This document shows positions 19,400 to 32,094 of a DNA stretch of 64,000 nucleotides, in pieces (positions within the stretch are counted from its first letter, which is position 1; each line of letters starts with the position of its first letter). Below the pieces are notes generated by a model. That model searched no databases. It saw only the letters and a program-made list of their open reading frames with translations, and was not told where the DNA came from. The position numbers were made by a program, and so were the translations under genes. Origin of the DNA: Dimorphilus gyrociliatus (Eukaryota; Annelida; Polychaeta; Dinophilidae); contig CAJFCJ010000014.1 in assembly GCA_904063045.1 (NCBI GenBank), positions 310,001 to 374,000 of the forward strand, given 5' to 3'.

Positions 19400-19727
19400 T
19401 CCGGAATTTAGGTTTTTTAATAAAATAAAACTTTCCTTGGCTATTTCTACAAGTTTCGATTATATCGAAAGTGTTTTCCCTATCGGAAGTTGAATGACGT
19501 CACACATGAGTTTTTTCTCGTATAATAAATATTAATATTGTTTATTAGAATTTCTATAATAAGCTAAGTATAAATAAAAACGAACCATATTTATACGAAA
19601 TATATAAATAAATATTAATCAACCCCCTCAACGCAACCTAGCGGCAATTTGTAATATAAACAAAATGGCCACCTAAATAATTATTTAATCTGAGTTTCGC
19701 CGCCGAAAAACGTACACTAACAGAATC
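19400..19727. promoter_or_regulatory. Bidirectional promoter of DDX21 and APP
   Basis: Only 328 bp separate the two divergent start codons. The interval holds an ETS-like CGGAAGT (19484-19490) four bases before a perfect CRE (TGACGTCA, 19495-19502), a pairing common in housekeeping divergent promoters. The motifs are seen directly; joint regulation is inferred. Confidence 0.55.
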
Positions 19728-22700
19728 ATGAACGCAGTAAAGAGTTGCGGAATCTTCTTTTTATATTCAATTTTATTCTTACAGGTAAGATTTAGTATTC
19801 CAATGTTCTCTTTGACTGGATTAATTACTGTTCTGGACATATCATTGTTATGCAAAATGTATATAAACCACTTTGTTTTTCGTTATACCTGCTTTAACTG
19901 TAATGATTTTACGAATTTATCATTAAGGAACCATTATATAGTAATTTTGCACGATTTTCGATAAGAAAATTATAGAATATGAGAGGATAATTAGCTATAC
20001 AGTATGTTCATTATTACTAATCGTATATGGAAAAGGAGAGGAGATAGGAAAAATGGAAGGCGGTATAATAAGAGGGAAGAACCGGTTTAAAAGTTAAATA
20101 CATATAACTAAGTAGAAAATGGCATAAATATTATTGATGAGTTTTTCTAGGCTAATCTAAATATGGAGTAGAAAGTATCCATGAATAAAATAGGAATCTG
20201 AATCCTTTAAACACGAATGAATAATACTGATTATGATAATATTTAATAGGCAAGAGGAAAGAGAGTTAAAAAAGGATTCTTTTTTATCGTATAGTTTCTT
20301 TTTGGCTTTGTACTTGAATATTATTTTCATATATTCGGCCTGAGAATATGATATATATATATACTTTTATTGCTGCTATCTCTCTCTCTTTCTCTCTATA
20401 TTCCTCATTCTGATTACTCACTTGTTTTATTATACTTGAAATTGTATTTGCTTATTTATCAAACAATAAACTAATTGGTTATAACCCTATTAAAATTTTA
20501 TCTACTTTTAGGTCTATTCTTCGGAAAATGAACCGATGGTAGCCTTTACGTGCGAGGCCAAAAGGCCAGCCGTCTATAAACTGGATAATGGCTGGAGAAA
20601 GGATCGTACAGTTGGATGTTTGAAGGATGCAGTAGAAATTCTAAGATTTTGTAAAAAATCTTTCCCCAATTTGGCAATTTTTAACGTGGTTGAAGCCAAA
20701 GAAGAAGAAAAGATTGATGTGTGGTGCAAAAGCGGAAAGAAAAAATGTTTAGCTGAAAGGGTCACCAGACCTTTCAGGTGTCTCGGTATGCAAATATACA
20801 AATAATTGTCTGACAAAAAAGGAGGGGGGGATTTTATCGACCCATTTCTTATATTGGTTTTTATTTCTTTTATTCTTCTAGTTGGGCCATTCCAATCAGA
20901 CGCTCTTCTTGTACCTGATAAATGCGCATTCGATCATGAACACAACCCACATATATGCGCAAATAGCACTAGATGGAAAAAGATAGCCGAAACAAGATGC
21001 CACCAACGAGAAATGATGTTCCACGATCACGCGATACTTCTCCCGTGCGGCTTAGATGCCTTTAACGGCGTCGAATTTGTTTGCTGCCCTAAAGCCGGTA
21101 CGTATCCAATCGCGTCTAATGAGTCATGTACTTCTAAGAAAGTAACTTTCATCCAACAATTACACGGTATTTTGTTATCCTCTTTTGCCTTCGACGCTCA
21201 GAAAAAACCCCATACAGTCTCCCTTTTACTAGCGGAATGATAGTATCGATTTTTTTTTTTTGGTGCCATTTGCCTTATTTAGGAATAATCCAGTAAAGAA
21301 AAGGCAAGGGGGATAAGAGTAATAAAAAAAGGAAAGAAAAACAGTAGTCTATTGAATATTTTCGTAAAAACGAATAACATTTTAACAATTAGTCGAATAA
21401 CTTATTTCCCCTCTTTTTAGAGCTACGGTTAATGTAAAAGCTATTTTCATTATAGCGTCTAAAACGATAGGCTTAAGCCATTCCATCTAATATGAATATA
21501 TATATATATAAAGAGAACTAGAGCATGTTATATATTAAACTAAATATGATAAAGTGTATGCTATATAGGAAAGAAGGGCCATGTGTGTGTGTGTGTGTAT
21601 GTGTCTGAGTGTGTGACAGAGAGGGAAGTAACGAATGAGAAATAATATTATTAAAGCAATAAGATATTGAAAAGAGAAAAGTAAAGAACAGTCTTTTTTA
21701 CAGCAATGTGTTGTATTTATATAGGATTTTTTTCATTTTAAAATTAAATATATAAAATAATCTATTTCTTTATCATCTCCTTTTGTTAGTTTTACTTCAT
21801 TAAAGAAAGAAATGTAAACAATAGATAACTATATTATTAATGATACTCTTTTAGTTTGTCTAGAAGGCGTCTAAAGAACATAGGCTGATTGTTTGATTGT
21901 ATTTTAGATGATTGATAAATTAGAGGAGAATTTCTTATCTAGCCACTCTGATCGAAAACGTATTGTAATTTAACAAGTAATTGCATTTCGATCATTCGAA
22001 CAAAATTGATCCATTTTCCTGGTTTATAGGACTAAAGCAATTTTCTAGTTGTACCCTTGAGGAGACGGTTTATCGATCATTTCTTAGCAAAACTGTACAT
22101 TTTTTGTTGTTGCAGCTAAGACTGATTTGAATACTGGAGAAGATAAGAAGGTTACCGATGGAGAGAAAAAGAAGGATTTATATCAAGTAAGTTGAAATTT
22201 CTTTTACCAAAATTACAATAATTCAATTATATATTCTATTATACCAGTCATTTAAGTGATTACGTAAATTACGTTGAAGCAATTAACCTATTATATCTTT
22301 TATAATTATCTCATCTAGGTTTACCTCGAAGATGACTCTCCCTCCGAATTTCGTAACGAACATGAATATTTTATGAAAGCAAAGCATGATCTCGAGAAAC
22401 AACAACACAAAAAGATAGCCAATATGATGAGGGACTGGACAAATGAACGTCAAAGGGTCGATAGTTTGAAGAAGACAAGAGGACAAGCTGAAATTGACAA
22501 GCTTACTCAAGAGATGACAGTTAAATATCAGAAAATCTATACCGATTTAGAGAAAACGTACGCTGAAGAAAAGTCGACTTTCTTGAAGAAGCACGAAGTG
22601 CGAGTAGAAAGAAGATTGGACGAAAAGAAACACGAAGCAATGAAGGCTGTCTTAGCAGTTGTTGATAAAAAGAAAGTCAATTATGAAGAGGTCAGAAAGT

Positions 22701-24069
22701 CCATGGCCAAGTTCATAAGAACGGAGATGAAAGACCAGGAGCATTATATTAATAGGTAGATAAAAGCTTCGTACTCTTAAATTAGCAACTATATATATAT
22801 ACTAATATATATATATATATAAATATACACCAATAACATTGTTTTTCCCTCCCCGTTTTTCCTACATCTTTAGATGGATCCATTTACAAAGAACTGACAA
22901 ACAAGCGGCCGAAAAAGTTCTAAAACTTTATTTGGATAAGATTGAAATGAGCAACGAAAGAATAGATCAAACTAGATCTTTCGCCATTGATCATCTGAAT
23001 ACGGATGATGCGGAAGAATTAAAACTTTTCTGCGAAGAGTTTATTAAAGAGTACGCTGATGTTGCCGAGGGAAGGCAGTGGATGCTGGCAGCAACCCCAC
23101 AACCAACGACAGAAAAACCAGTCGAAAAAGAAATTATAGAAAATGTTCCAGACACCGACAAAAAAGATGATGAAGACCTTGACAATAATGATGATGATGA
23201 TGAATACGATGACGAGGATGATGAAGATTTTGACTTGGATGACGAAGAAGATGACGACGACGATGATGACGAAGATCTTGATGACGACGTCAAGACAAAC
23301 GATGACGATTTTGACGGGGATGACGATGACGAATTTGATTATGATGATGAAGACGATGATGAAGACGATGAAGGTGATTTTAAACTAGTCGATGGAGATG
23401 CAGACAAAAAAGAAGATGCCCCAGCCGAACGATTAAACGGTTTAGATGATGGAGATGACGACGAAGACGATAACGATATCTTTGAAGATACCCGCGAGAA
23501 AGATGATGAGTTCGGTCGCGACGACGACAATGTGAGAATGAACGAAGAAGATATAGGAGACAAGTACGTCGATAATAAAGAAATTGAAATGGATAGGATC
23601 TCGTCGGCTCATGTGGCAAAATTATCTGCCCATCATCCAGATCGCGTAGTATTGGGTCGTGATGTGGCAACAACCCATAATGCCTGGGTTATCTGCGTTG
23701 TTGCATTTGCTGGAGCAGCTATGCTTGGCATTATTGTCGTGGCAGCTGTGGTAAATAATTTTTGAAATTTATATTATTTATCTTTATAATTTATTACTTG
23801 TACATAGACTCTTATCTAACGCACTTTAATATATAGATATATACTGTATAAAGTAGATAACATTCTTTCGACCTTGCTTAAATTTTGGTTATTCAATTTA
23901 TTCCTTCGTTATCCAGATGAAACACAAACGACAAATGAAAAGACAACGAATCGCTCGCGTTGAAGCGGAATCTTGCGTTATGGATGTAGAAAAACGACAT
24001 TTGACCACAATGCAATGTAACGGATATGAAAATCCGACTTATAAATACCTCGAAACAGGTACCCAATAA
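19728..24069 (+). CDS. APP: Amyloid precursor protein family (APP/APPL/APL-1)
   Basis: Seven exons: 19728-19784, 20512-20785, 20882-21097, 22116-22186, 22319-22755, 22874-23750 and 23917-24069, about 694 aa. The order is: signal peptide (1-19), growth-factor-like domain (about 25-110), copper-binding-like domain (SDALLVPDKC to LPCGLDAFNGVEFVCCPKA, about 116-182), a short Lys-rich linker, and the helical E2 domain (about 207-425, with IRTEMKDQEHYINRWIHLQ matching human VRAEQKDRQHTLKHFEHVR). Then come a very acidic stretch (about 449-585), a transmembrane helix (about 623-643) and a cytoplasmic tail ending in NGYENPTYKYLE, the YENPTY motif that binds PTB adaptors. APP proteins are neuronal type I membrane proteins acting in adhesion and signalling, cut by secretases. 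There is no Abeta-like sequence. Two oddities are the acidic domain placed after E2 and the missing human copper ligands. Confidence 0.93.
23155..23560 (+). other. APP: Asp/Glu-coding tract in the APP juxtamembrane region
   Basis: GAT/GAC/GAA-rich stretch encoding an almost uninterrupted run of Asp and Glu (roughly residues 446-520) followed by a less dense acidic region. It is low-complexity DNA, and the shadow frames on both strands here are artefacts. Its length is likely to vary between individuals. Confidence 0.85.
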
Positions 24070-25388
24070 GAAGAAAGGGTGAGAAGGAGGAGTAGAAGAA
24101 GTTAGAGGAAAAATTCCAACATTTCTTTTTTTTTTTTTTTACAACAAAGGAATTTCTTTTCCCATTATGCTAATCAAATTCTAACAAAAATCCATTTAAA
24201 TCAAAAATGAATATTTATTTTAAAAAAGATTGGAAAAAAAAATCTATTCATTTTTTTCTTCCCATTTACTATATGACGTGAATTTGTTTGTTTTTTGGTA
24301 ATTTTAACACTATAGATGTCTGATGTAATGTGTATATAATAATATATATATATACCTCAGACTCTTCTTTCTTTTCGTTTTTTTTGCACTTAAGATTAAA
24401 CCAAGAAAGAAAACAAACTAAATTAATCAAAACTGAGTTTTTTTTTTTATATCTTTGTTGCTTATACTATATTTTTTTTCTTATATTTTGTTATTATTTT
24501 TTTCAATATATCTTTCTCTCTTTCGACTGTTTTTTCTTTTCTATTTTATCTCTTTTTCATTAAAGAGATAAAATAGGAAGAAAATCTCTAAAAGGGAAAG
24601 AAAAACATTAATATAATATATATATAAATTTATATATATATATATATATATAACTTACGTGTTGTTTGAAAAAGAGAAAACAATCAATTTATAATCATTA
24701 ATAATAATTTTTCTTAGTAAAACAAAAAAATGAAAAAGAAAGAAAAATTCAATATAATAAAAAACAAATTTGAACAAAATGCTTAAATCCACTACTCACC
24801 CTCTCTCTCTCTCTCTCTCTTCCCCTTTCCACATCAGAATATAAATCTCTACCACCCAAGCCCCCCCCCCCCCCAATTCAAACCTATTGCGTATTAATTA
24901 ATTAATTCACTGCATTGTAATGTTTTTTTTTCTATGTAGTTTAAAAAGAGATATCTACTTGTCGTTGACTTTCGATAGTTTATGTTAGAAAAAGAGAATG
25001 AGAGTAAGAATAAATATAAATTGATATTGAAAGAAATTGTTCTGAAAGAGGGCAAGGGAAGGGGCGAAGGGGAAAAAGGCCGAAAAGCTGATCTATGTTA
25101 ATGACTTAATTTTATAGGACAATATTAAAGGTTAATTGAATGGCCTGTTTGTTACTTAAGAACATTCGATAAGTTTTTCCTATTGTATTTACTTCTTACT
25201 TACTTTTTTTTTATTATCTCATTCTCTTTTTCGCGAAACTATTGTTTATGTAACTACTCGAAAGTCTCTTATATAATTAATAATAACGTAAATATTGTTT
25301 CTTTTTCTTTTGGCACAAGTAATAATTATACGTTATGAATTATTTAGAAAAAGTACAATACATTGAGTATATATACAGCATATATACA

Positions 25389-25456
<68 letters not shown>

Positions 25457-26089
25457 TAGTATATATAATGTAAGTATATTATGGAAACAGGCAACCGTGT
25501 TGAGCATATTCTTTGTATCTATTCACGCTTGTTTTATAATATATATATATATATATATATATCAAAATTTCGTTCATATCACTATATATATATGTATATA
25601 TATATTGATATATATGTATATATATATTGATATATTGTTATTTTTTTTCTTATTTCAACTGTAGTAGTCTGTCCTAGTTTCATCAAATAACAAAACATAA
25701 ATTTTACCAACGATGTCTCTTGGATAAAGATTAGCTTGTTAGATAATTAAATGAAAAGTGGAAAAAACAAATATATATATATATATATACTGTATATATA
25801 TATATATTTATATAAAATCAAGCTTCCTTTTTACATTTCCTTTTCAGCTTTTGTTATTATTACCTTTTCAACTTATTTTTTAAGTTGTATTCAACCTTTA
25901 TATACATATTTATATGTTAGGTATAAATATGTATATAGATAATATCATACATTATATATACATATGCATTGCATTGATAGTTTACGAGAGATGTAATAAT
26001 ACTATTATTTAATAAAATTGTAGTGATAAATGTAATAATTTATTGTCTAATTAATTAATTTATTCATTCGGGTAGACAATTTGTTGTTC
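24070..26089. other. APP 3' flank and AT microsatellites
   Basis: No recognisable exon. It contains poly-T runs, a poly-C run near 24865, and long TA tracts (24620-24652, 25390-25452, 25540-25560). Open frames inside the TA tracts are repeat artefacts. Confidence 0.6.
25390..25452. repeat. (TA)n microsatellite
   Basis: About 60 bp of pure TA dinucleotide, with further TA tracts within 200 bp. Confidence 0.95.
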
Positions 26090-26407
26090 TTACAACTTAC
26101 CATCAATATGAGATACGTACATATTACCTATTGATAAAAGAGAAAATGATAAAGCAAAAGTTAATAATTGTCTCATGAAATCGTTTCTTGGCAGGAAACG
26201 CTTTAGGGATGAAAAAAGCACAGCGCTACCAAAGTTAAACAAAGCGGCTGCAAAACTGCTGAACAACACCCTTTTGTACTTGCTATCCATCTTTAAGTGT
26301 TTTCTATTATATAAATATAATCCAATTCCCAGATGACAATTGTACCAAATACATTTTATTAGTAATAGACGTCGATGTGGTTGAAGACTGACGGTAAAAA
26401 ATTCCAT
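26090..26407 (-). CDS. Small hypothetical membrane protein (105 aa)
   Basis: Single open frame starting at ATG 26407. The translation has hydrophobic segments at about residues 47-67 (VLFSSFAAALFNFGSAVLF) and 78-95 (LLTFALSFSLLSIGNMYV), separated by a basic loop (KRFLPRNDFMRQ). The N-terminal part is Cys/His/Tyr-rich. This looks like a two-helix membrane protein. Composition is unlike the surrounding AT repeat and the frame ends cleanly, so it is more likely real than chance, but I do not recognise the family. An additional 5' exon is possible. Confidence 0.45.
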   Translation of the reverse strand: MEFFTVSLQPHRRLLLIKCIWYNCHLGIGLYLYNRKHLKMDSKYKRVLFSSFAAALFNFGSAVLFSSLKRFLPRNDFMRQLLTFALSFSLLSIGNMYVSHIDGKL

Positions 26408-27543
26408 AGAGGTCGAACGTTTATAAGGAACAAAACGAAAATCTGCCTGTAGGCTGTTCTTACCTTCTAAAGATTGGTGAATTAGTTATGTGTAAGGAAA
26501 AAATTATATTTGAACCAGCTCCCAATAATGAGAATAACTTTATAGACGCCTTTCCCGGTGACGCTGTGAATGGAAAAAAATTGACGCGAGATATTATCGA
26601 CATTATTCGCTCTATCTCTCTTCTGCATAGAGATAGAGAGAGAGAGAGAGAGAAAGAAAAAAAAACAATTTCTGTAAGCCTATTTTAACCTCTCTCGCAT
26701 TTTGCGGGCACCCATATTACCCCAACTCAATCATGTTTACAAACTGGTAACTCTGCAAAAAAAAAAAAATAACTCCAGAGTCCATTGCTTATTCAGACTA
26801 TAGGCGCATTCTAATGTTCTATTTTAGTCATTCAGTACATTTCCTATAAGTTGTGTACGCAAAAATTGCCTCTCCTGCTTTCGTTCACTCCCTTTTAATA
26901 TTTTACTCTTCCTCAACCTGTCTATATATTCATAATTTTCAGTGCATAATTGCTAGTTGATAAGCCTACTGTGTAGTTCGAGCAGAAGGTATTCGAGTTC
27001 GTTTATTATAAGATAATCAAGTGAAAAATTTCTCTTACATATAAGAAAAATGCAACAGTTTGCAGAAAATTAAAAATAACAACGAAAGAAAAGCTGACGA
27101 CGACGACGACGCTAATGAAAAACATCTTAAAGGAGAGGAAGAAAGGGGAGAAGATGAGGAGGGAAGGTAATGAAGTAGAAAATGTTAAGATATGGAAATT
27201 ACTTTGAGAAATCTCAATTTTAAACGTACGTGAGGTAGACTAAGACCACCTGAAAGATAGTTTCACCTTCTCTCATTATCAGCCGACGGTCGTGAGAGAT
27301 GTTTTTCTTCTTCTTTCTTTAAAAATATATAATAAAGGAGGTCGTTGAAGTTTTCGATTTTTCACTATTTATTATTATTGTCATTGCTGTTATTATTAGT
27401 ATTTTCGTCATTGAAAATTGCTTAATTACTTTGTAAAAAAAAAGACCTTGACCTTCTTTGTACAATAATGGCGATAAACATGTGCTTACAGATACGAGCT
27501 GAGAAAGAGAGAGTAAGTAAATGAGAGAGGTAGAAAGATAGGA

Positions 27544-27576
<33 letters not shown>

Positions 27577-30459
27577 AAGAAAGAAAAGATAAAGATAGAA
27601 TGACTAGAGGTAATAGAAAGAAAAGCGTTTAGTTTAAAGTGAACAGTACAATAACTCGTATTTGAAATAACCCCGTGTTGCCACTTGGACAAGTATACTA
27701 ACAAGTGCCGCCTGGTGGTTTTTATGCTAAGCTTAAGCCAATTATCACCTATAAATAGGTTGCATATGATACAGGTGATCATAATTTTCGTCTATCATTC
27801 ATGCATTCTATCATACAGTTATCTATCCATTCATACATTCACCCATCCGTTCTCTAGCAATTTTTCTCAAGCTTTATGCCATTCAACCTTTCAGTAACGA
27901 CACGATCTATATAAAATAGACGTATTTACTGAAGTACGGTATTCTCTCTTCAAATCTCTTTCTTGTCATGGATGTTTTAGAATTTCATGGCCTGAATTCA
28001 GTTTACATCCTACTCTTCTCTTTTTATCCATTAAAGGGGGCGTTTCTTTATTAGAGCATATTTTTTCCTCCATTAATCTTTCTTGGCGAGATAAGATGGC
28101 AATTATCATTTAAACTACTTAGTGGGTTTGTTATTAAGGAGATATATGGATAGGAGGATTTATTATTTCTTATTGTTATAGAAGAGAAAAAAGAGTAAAA
28201 CTCCGTCTGCTTTCAATTAAGTATAATTAACGATTAGAAAACCGCTCGATCGCCCTATTAATCACGCAATAAAACATCAACCGCTACTTAACGTGCCGAC
28301 CTTTTTTTTACATAGCTCTGTCTCTTTAATTAACCTCTTCAATTATTTACCGGAAATGGTCAAGTTGTAGCCCGGAAATTGAATAAAAACGAAATTTTTT
28401 CCTTATCAGCACATCCCTAAGCGTTTTTTCTATCTTTTTGTTCTTGTTGTTTTCCGTTCTCTTTTTATCTACCTAAGTATCTATCATTTTATCTTTTTCC
28501 TTCGTCTTTTATCCCTTCTTCCTTTCCTTATTTCCATTCTTCTCGTTCTTTCTTTTTAAAACATTGTACAACGCATATTAATGGAAATAAAACAAGTAGC
28601 ATATTTCGGGCGTCCTTTCGACGCCTTATTTATTTATAGGTTAATTATCGATAAAATATTAATTAAAAGAATGATTCTCTTTTTGACAGACATAAACGGT
28701 TGTACATATATATTGTATATAAACACATAGACGCCAGACACACACATATACATACATACACATGTCGCTCGTCAAACAGACGACTTTTGTAATGTTCAAG
28801 TGAGCGTCTAAAAAAGTCAGACGCTCTATTTGAATATGTAAATTTTCTATTCAAAATGTGGAAAAATTCTTGAAGGTTTAAGATAAAAATACTCTTTTTG
28901 AATGAAAAACTGTCCTCCAACGATCTCTTAACGCTCAATTGAACTCAGTTGGATTTTAAAATGGACGCTCCGTGACGCCGACAATTCAGGAAATTTTTTT
29001 TCTCAACGCTAGTTGTCAGGTTCAATACCGTTACGAGACGTTTCGGGAAATAATTGCGTTTTTTTAAAGCGCTGTCTCTAATAGCCGTTATAATGGCCTC
29101 ATCACTATAATCAATTAGAACGGTTGGTTGAATGGAGCGCGTTCATAGGCCTATTGAGGCCCTGCTGTTACAGCATTGTGCTAACTGTCATCAATTTTTC
29201 ATTCGCAACGATTCAAATTGACCGTGTTGTGGTTCGTGGAGGGCAATTTATAAGACTGAGTGTCTTGATGAGATTTTTTCAGTTCTTCTTCCCTACTTTT
29301 TCCTTTTGTAGTTTTGTCAAGAAAAATACTTGAACGTTCAGAATTTGGGAAAATTTTCAATTATCAATAAACTATATTTATCTACAGTTATAGAGAGTAA
29401 GTTGAAATTATTCATATCTATCCTTTCTATCTTCCGTATCATTCCCACTTTTAATTCTTATTCAATACGTAAATATTTTGTTTGAAAAATTCAAACATTT
29501 CAATAATTAAATCGCTTTTTCTCAGCCTAATTCGGTACAAGCGTTTCCTTTCATGTCAAAAGGGAAAAAACAGATTCTTTCATTTTCAATACGTTNNNNN
29601 NNNNNNNNNNNNNNNNNNNNNNNNNNNNNNNNNNNNNNNNNNNNNNNNNNNNNNNNNNNNNNNNNNNNNNNNNNNNNNNNNNNNNNNNNNNNNNNNNNNN
29701 NNNNNNNNNNNNNNNNNNNNNNNNNNNNNNNNNNNNNNNNNNNNNNNNNNNNNNNNNNNNNNNNNNNNNNNNNNNNNNNNNNNNNNNNNNNNNNNNNNNN
29801 NNNNNNNNNNNNNNNNNNNNNNNNNNNNNNNNNNNNNNNNNNNNNNTTTATTTATTTATTTATTTATTATTAAAAATATTAAAAAGAAATAAACATATAA
29901 AAAAAATCTATTTACAATATTGAACTGTTCAAGCTGATCTATTGTAAAGAAATTCAATGTGTTTGCCACTTATCTTTACGTTAGGCTTCTGTTCAATTCA
30001 CCTTTTTAAGGGAAAATTCTCAGATCGGTTAACCCGAAAATATGATTGCGTCTGATTAGCTGAACAGATAAAAACTCTTGAAAATGCATGAACAAGTACA
30101 ATTGAGGAGTGTACAGCGATTGGATAAACGTAGTAGAGAACTTAACCAATCAGCGCTGTTTCCCTTTCAACCATTCGTTCGTCCTGTTCAAGTAGCGCTG
30201 TTCATCAAAATTGGAAAGTAAACGTTTACTTTTCTCATTCTCCTCAAGTGTTCGTGCGCGGAAAAAATTCCCAACATCGATTTGTCCGGTTGGTGGTTTT
30301 CAGGCTAATTAGATGAGAAAAAAAACTTTTATCCATTTTTTTCTGGATAAGAAATAAAACAAAAAAACTAATTTACAATCTTTTCTATTCATTTATCTAA
30401 TTAAAAAAAAAACCCAAACAAACAACAGATTATCGAAGAATAGAGGAGAAGAATGAATA
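26408..30459. other. Long non-coding stretch with an assembly gap
   Basis: About 4 kb without a supportable exon. A short frame begins at 26488, 80 bp from the divergent small ORF, but it runs into a GA microsatellite and has no domain. GA/CT tracts lie at about 26634-26656 and 27546-27585. CCAAT-type boxes near 30121-30150 suggest the Vax promoter lies at the right-hand end. I see no convincing tRNA or other structured RNA, though that needs a covariance search. Confidence 0.5.
29596..29846. other. Assembly gap (251 N)
   Basis: Run of N. The right flank is a TTTA tetranucleotide repeat, which probably caused the gap. Open frames drawn through the N run are meaningless. Confidence 1.
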
Positions 30460-30835
30460 ATGGAGTGTGAAGATTTTAATAAACCTTTAGATTTTTCGCC
30501 AAAGACTCTTCATTCAAAGAAAAAATATCCGGATTATTGCAAGACAATAACTGTTAAAGGTAAGTTTATGAATATTTCGCCTTGTTTTCTTAATATTATC
30601 GGTATATTTTACCTATTTGATTCGTTTCTGTTTCTTTTCATTTCATCAATTTAAATTGTTTTTAACGCATAGTTTAATTATATAACGGTCTGTTTATTGC
30701 TTGAATTTTTGCTTGAACACTTCAACATGAATACTCATTACGGCAATAATTCTAAATTATAATATTTTTTAATATCTCTCATAAGATTTTGGTGTTTTTC
30801 TCTTCTCTCTTTCAATTTAGCCATTCAAGACATAA

Positions 30836-30875
<40 letters not shown>

Positions 30876-31301
30876 ACAGGATATATATAAGTGTATAGAT
30901 ATGTACTTAAAAAAAGAACAAAAGAAGCACTTAACAAATTGAAGGACACCTGGTAGTTTTTACATTCTAATTTTATAAAAAAACTTGCGTGACAATTGTT
31001 AAATTTTTGCTCAAAGAATAGCGTTTTTTCTGACCAGGATGAATTTCTTTTCTAACAGTTTTTTTTTTTTTTAAAGAAAAAAATCGTTACTTTTTAACTT
31101 TTTTAACGCTTATTAGGAACCATTATAACCACTATTTGAAAATGTGACAAAACAATATGAATACATTGTCTAGAAACTGATTTTTAAAAGCTTGAACACG
31201 TGCGCTAAATGGGAGATGAGTGGTATGAAAAATATTAAGATATTTAAAAAACTTGTAAGGGTCTTCATGTTGTCTTTCTATCTATCTGTCTATGTGTCCG
31301 T

Positions 31302-31339
<38 letters not shown>

Positions 31340-32045
31340 AACTTTTAAGGTATTTCATATATTTCCCCATAGGCTTATAAGATTTTTCATTAAAAAAAGA
31401 ATCAGAAGAGACACACTTACGATTAAATAAATAGGAGATATAAAGGAATTCGAAATATTTCTTGTCTAGGAAAATTTGCAAGATATTTAAGTTAATTGCG
31501 AAATTATTAAATAAAAGGGGAATGTGAAAAAATGTAAGAAGGAAAGGCGAAAGAAAGTAGACAAAATTGTTAAATCGTGTATTGTAAATGGTAGCTTATT
31601 ATCTCAGGTGAGAACTTGAATAATTAACTTTTTGTTAACGATTACCCACCAGAAAATTTTTTTTCGTTCAACGGTTAATTACTTCAAATTTCTCCCGCAT
31701 TCTCCTTTCGCCAATTCTCTAAAATACCTCCAACTAAAGAAAAAGAAACTTCTCTCTCTGAAAGTGACGTCAGATGACGTCAGGGGAGGATAAGAGTGTG
31801 AAAAGTACTGCGTAATTGTTGGTTAAATAACCGCTCGCCCATTCGCTCTTGGAGTAGGTCCGCGCAGCGCGCACCGTTGTAATTAGCATCAATAATTGGT
31901 AGAATTTGGGTCAGTAAATAAAGAACAGAGATGGTATTTTTTAGGTTAGAGTTTAGATGAGATACAGAGAGAAAAGGAAATATATTTTCATATATTTTGA
32001 ATAAAACTAATAAAAAAGAGATAGAGAGAAAAGGAAAGAGAGAGA

Positions 32046-32094
<49 letters not shown>

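Noticed and set aside
22991-23673. Several Ser-, Thr/Met- or Arg-rich open frames over the APP acidic region
   Set aside because: They are other-frame translations of a GAT/GAC repeat encoding the APP acidic domain.
26488-26688. Possible small gene divergent from the 105 aa membrane protein
   Set aside because: The frame runs into a GA microsatellite and has no recognisable domain or good splice donor.
29482-29892. Open frames across the N run
   Set aside because: They depend on undetermined bases.
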